The translations under genes were made by a program, and so were the position numbers. The notes beneath the pieces are model-generated. The model worked only from the letters and a program-made list of their open reading frames with translations. It had not been told where the DNA came from and ran no database searches. A stretch of DNA of 5,675 nt from an uncultured Bacteroidales bacterium (GTDB lineage: Bacteria > Bacteroidota > Bacteroidia > Bacteroidales > Paludibacteraceae). Positions 5,403-5,675 of this stretch are shown piece by piece. The stretch covers positions 1 through 5,675 of the forward strand of contig CALAUY010000068.1 in NCBI GenBank assembly GCA_937892015.1, in the 5' to 3' direction. Every line of letters starts with the position of its first letter. Position 1 is the first letter of the stretch.

Positions 5403-5637
5403 GCAATTTGGTTTTGCCGCGCACAAGTGAGTGCGTTTTTCGGCAAATCCAAGTGCTTGATGAAGCGTTGTGCTTCGCTCTTGTATCTAGAAATCTGGTA
5501 AATTTCAAAAGAATAAACAAGGTGAAGAGGCAGCGGTTCATGCCGCATCGGCGTGGGCTGATTGTATCTATATCTTTTTATTCGGGTTTACCAGAACCTC
5601 TAGGTAGAGACGTGGAGCATTCAGTTCCACGCTTTTT
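5403..5637 (+). ncRNA. Candidate structured non-coding RNA (or untranslated leader), about 235 nt
   Basis: This stretch is bounded by a promoter on the left and an intrinsic terminator on the right and is rich in pairing. Hairpin 1 pairs 5406-5419 with 5441-5454 (14 positions, one T-T mismatch) and carries an inner CGCAC/GTGCG stem (5420-5424/5431-5435). Hairpin 2 is GAAGC/GCTTC (5462-5466/5472-5476). A long arm then pairs 5484-5491 with 5599-5606 (one T-G wobble), CTGGTAAA 5495-5502 with TTTACCAG 5587-5594, and GAATAAA 5511-5517 with TTTATTC 5577-5583, separated by internal loops. Its tip has two competing folds, GCGG/CCGC (5533-5536/5543-5546) or GCCG/CGGC (5542-5545/5549-5552). A long bulged arm with its own promoter and terminator recalls 6S RNA or the Bacteroidales-1 RNA, but I cannot confirm either family from memory. 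Alternatively it is an attenuated leader for a gene beyond 5675. The start is set from the promoter. Confidence 0.6.
5611..5637 (+). terminator. Intrinsic terminator of the structured RNA
   Basis: CGTGGA (5611-5616) and TCCACG (5626-5631) form a 6-bp stem with a 9-nt loop, followed after one C by TTTTT (5633-5637). It sits just after the long arm of the candidate RNA closes, which sets the RNA's probable 3' end. Confidence 0.7.
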
Positions 5638-5645
5638 GTGTTTGT

Positions 5646-5665
5646 GCCAATCCTTTTCGATTGGC
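5646..5665. other. Hairpin at the right edge of the window
   Basis: GCCAATC (5646-5652) and GATTGGC (5659-5665) form a perfect 7-bp stem with a CTTTTC loop, directly after the terminator. No T tract follows on either strand within the window. It might be a second terminator stem or belong to a feature beyond the edge. Confidence 0.5.
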
Positions 5666-5675
5666 AAGCGTTCTT

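Noticed and set aside
5240..5548. Minus-strand 102-codon ORF
   Set aside because: It lies antisense to a terminator hairpin, a consensus promoter and the structured RNA, and matches no family I know.
5403..5637. SRP RNA, tmRNA or RNase P RNA
   Set aside because: The conserved SRP loop with GGAAGG, a tRNA-like end with a tag frame, and the RNase P P4 words are all absent.
5540..5675. Plus-strand ORF open to the right edge, starting ATG after a purine-rich GGTGAAGAGG
   Set aside because: It would read through the long RNA arm, an intrinsic terminator and another hairpin, and the residues resemble no known protein; kept only as a possible leader peptide.

Overview
The window looks like chromosomal DNA of a Bacteroidales bacterium (Bacteroides/Prevotella-like). 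The evidence is a 903-residue TonB-dependent receptor with an N-terminal carboxypeptidase-regulatory-like domain, a lipoprotein gene directly behind it, and two promoters of the Bacteroidetes type (TTTG, 20 bp, TAnnTTTG) with no Escherichia-type -35/-10 boxes. No genus can be named safely.

Positions 1-4514 hold one minus-strand operon, read right to left. It runs from a secreted SGNH/GDSL hydrolase with an N-terminal GxDLY domain (4514-3369), through the outer-membrane receptor (3337-626), to a lipoprotein (585 to beyond the left edge). The gaps are only 31 and 40 bp and hold no promoter or terminator. A promoter at 4570-4538 lies inside the first 22 codons of the longest hydrolase ORF, so translation probably starts at the internal Met at 4514. 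The likely theme is surface capture and import of a nutrient: the hydrolase removes an ester or acyl group, the receptor imports, and the lipoprotein helps bind. The substrate cannot be read from the sequence.

Positions 4515-5675 contain no convincing protein gene. They hold a 14-copy 9-bp minisatellite (4630-4755), a chain of strong hairpins (4788-4923), a duplicated ~110-bp repeat unit (4921-5030 and 5069-5185), an inverted-repeat hairpin (5177-5228), and a terminator-like hairpin with no gene before it (5254-5275). On the plus strand there follows a strong promoter (5367-5398), a highly structured ~235-nt transcript and an intrinsic terminator (5611-5637): a candidate non-coding RNA, or a leader for a gene beyond the right edge.

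Two things stand out. The hydrolase promoter and the RNA promoter match without gaps over 69 bp (58 of 69 by hand count), including an identical 17-mer upstream of the -33 box. Short tandem repeats of 7, 8 and 9 bp occur at several points: an 8-bp array inside the hydrolase coding sequence (frameshift-prone), a 7-bp array over the lipoprotein ribosome-binding region, and an 8-bp array over the hydrolase stop codon.
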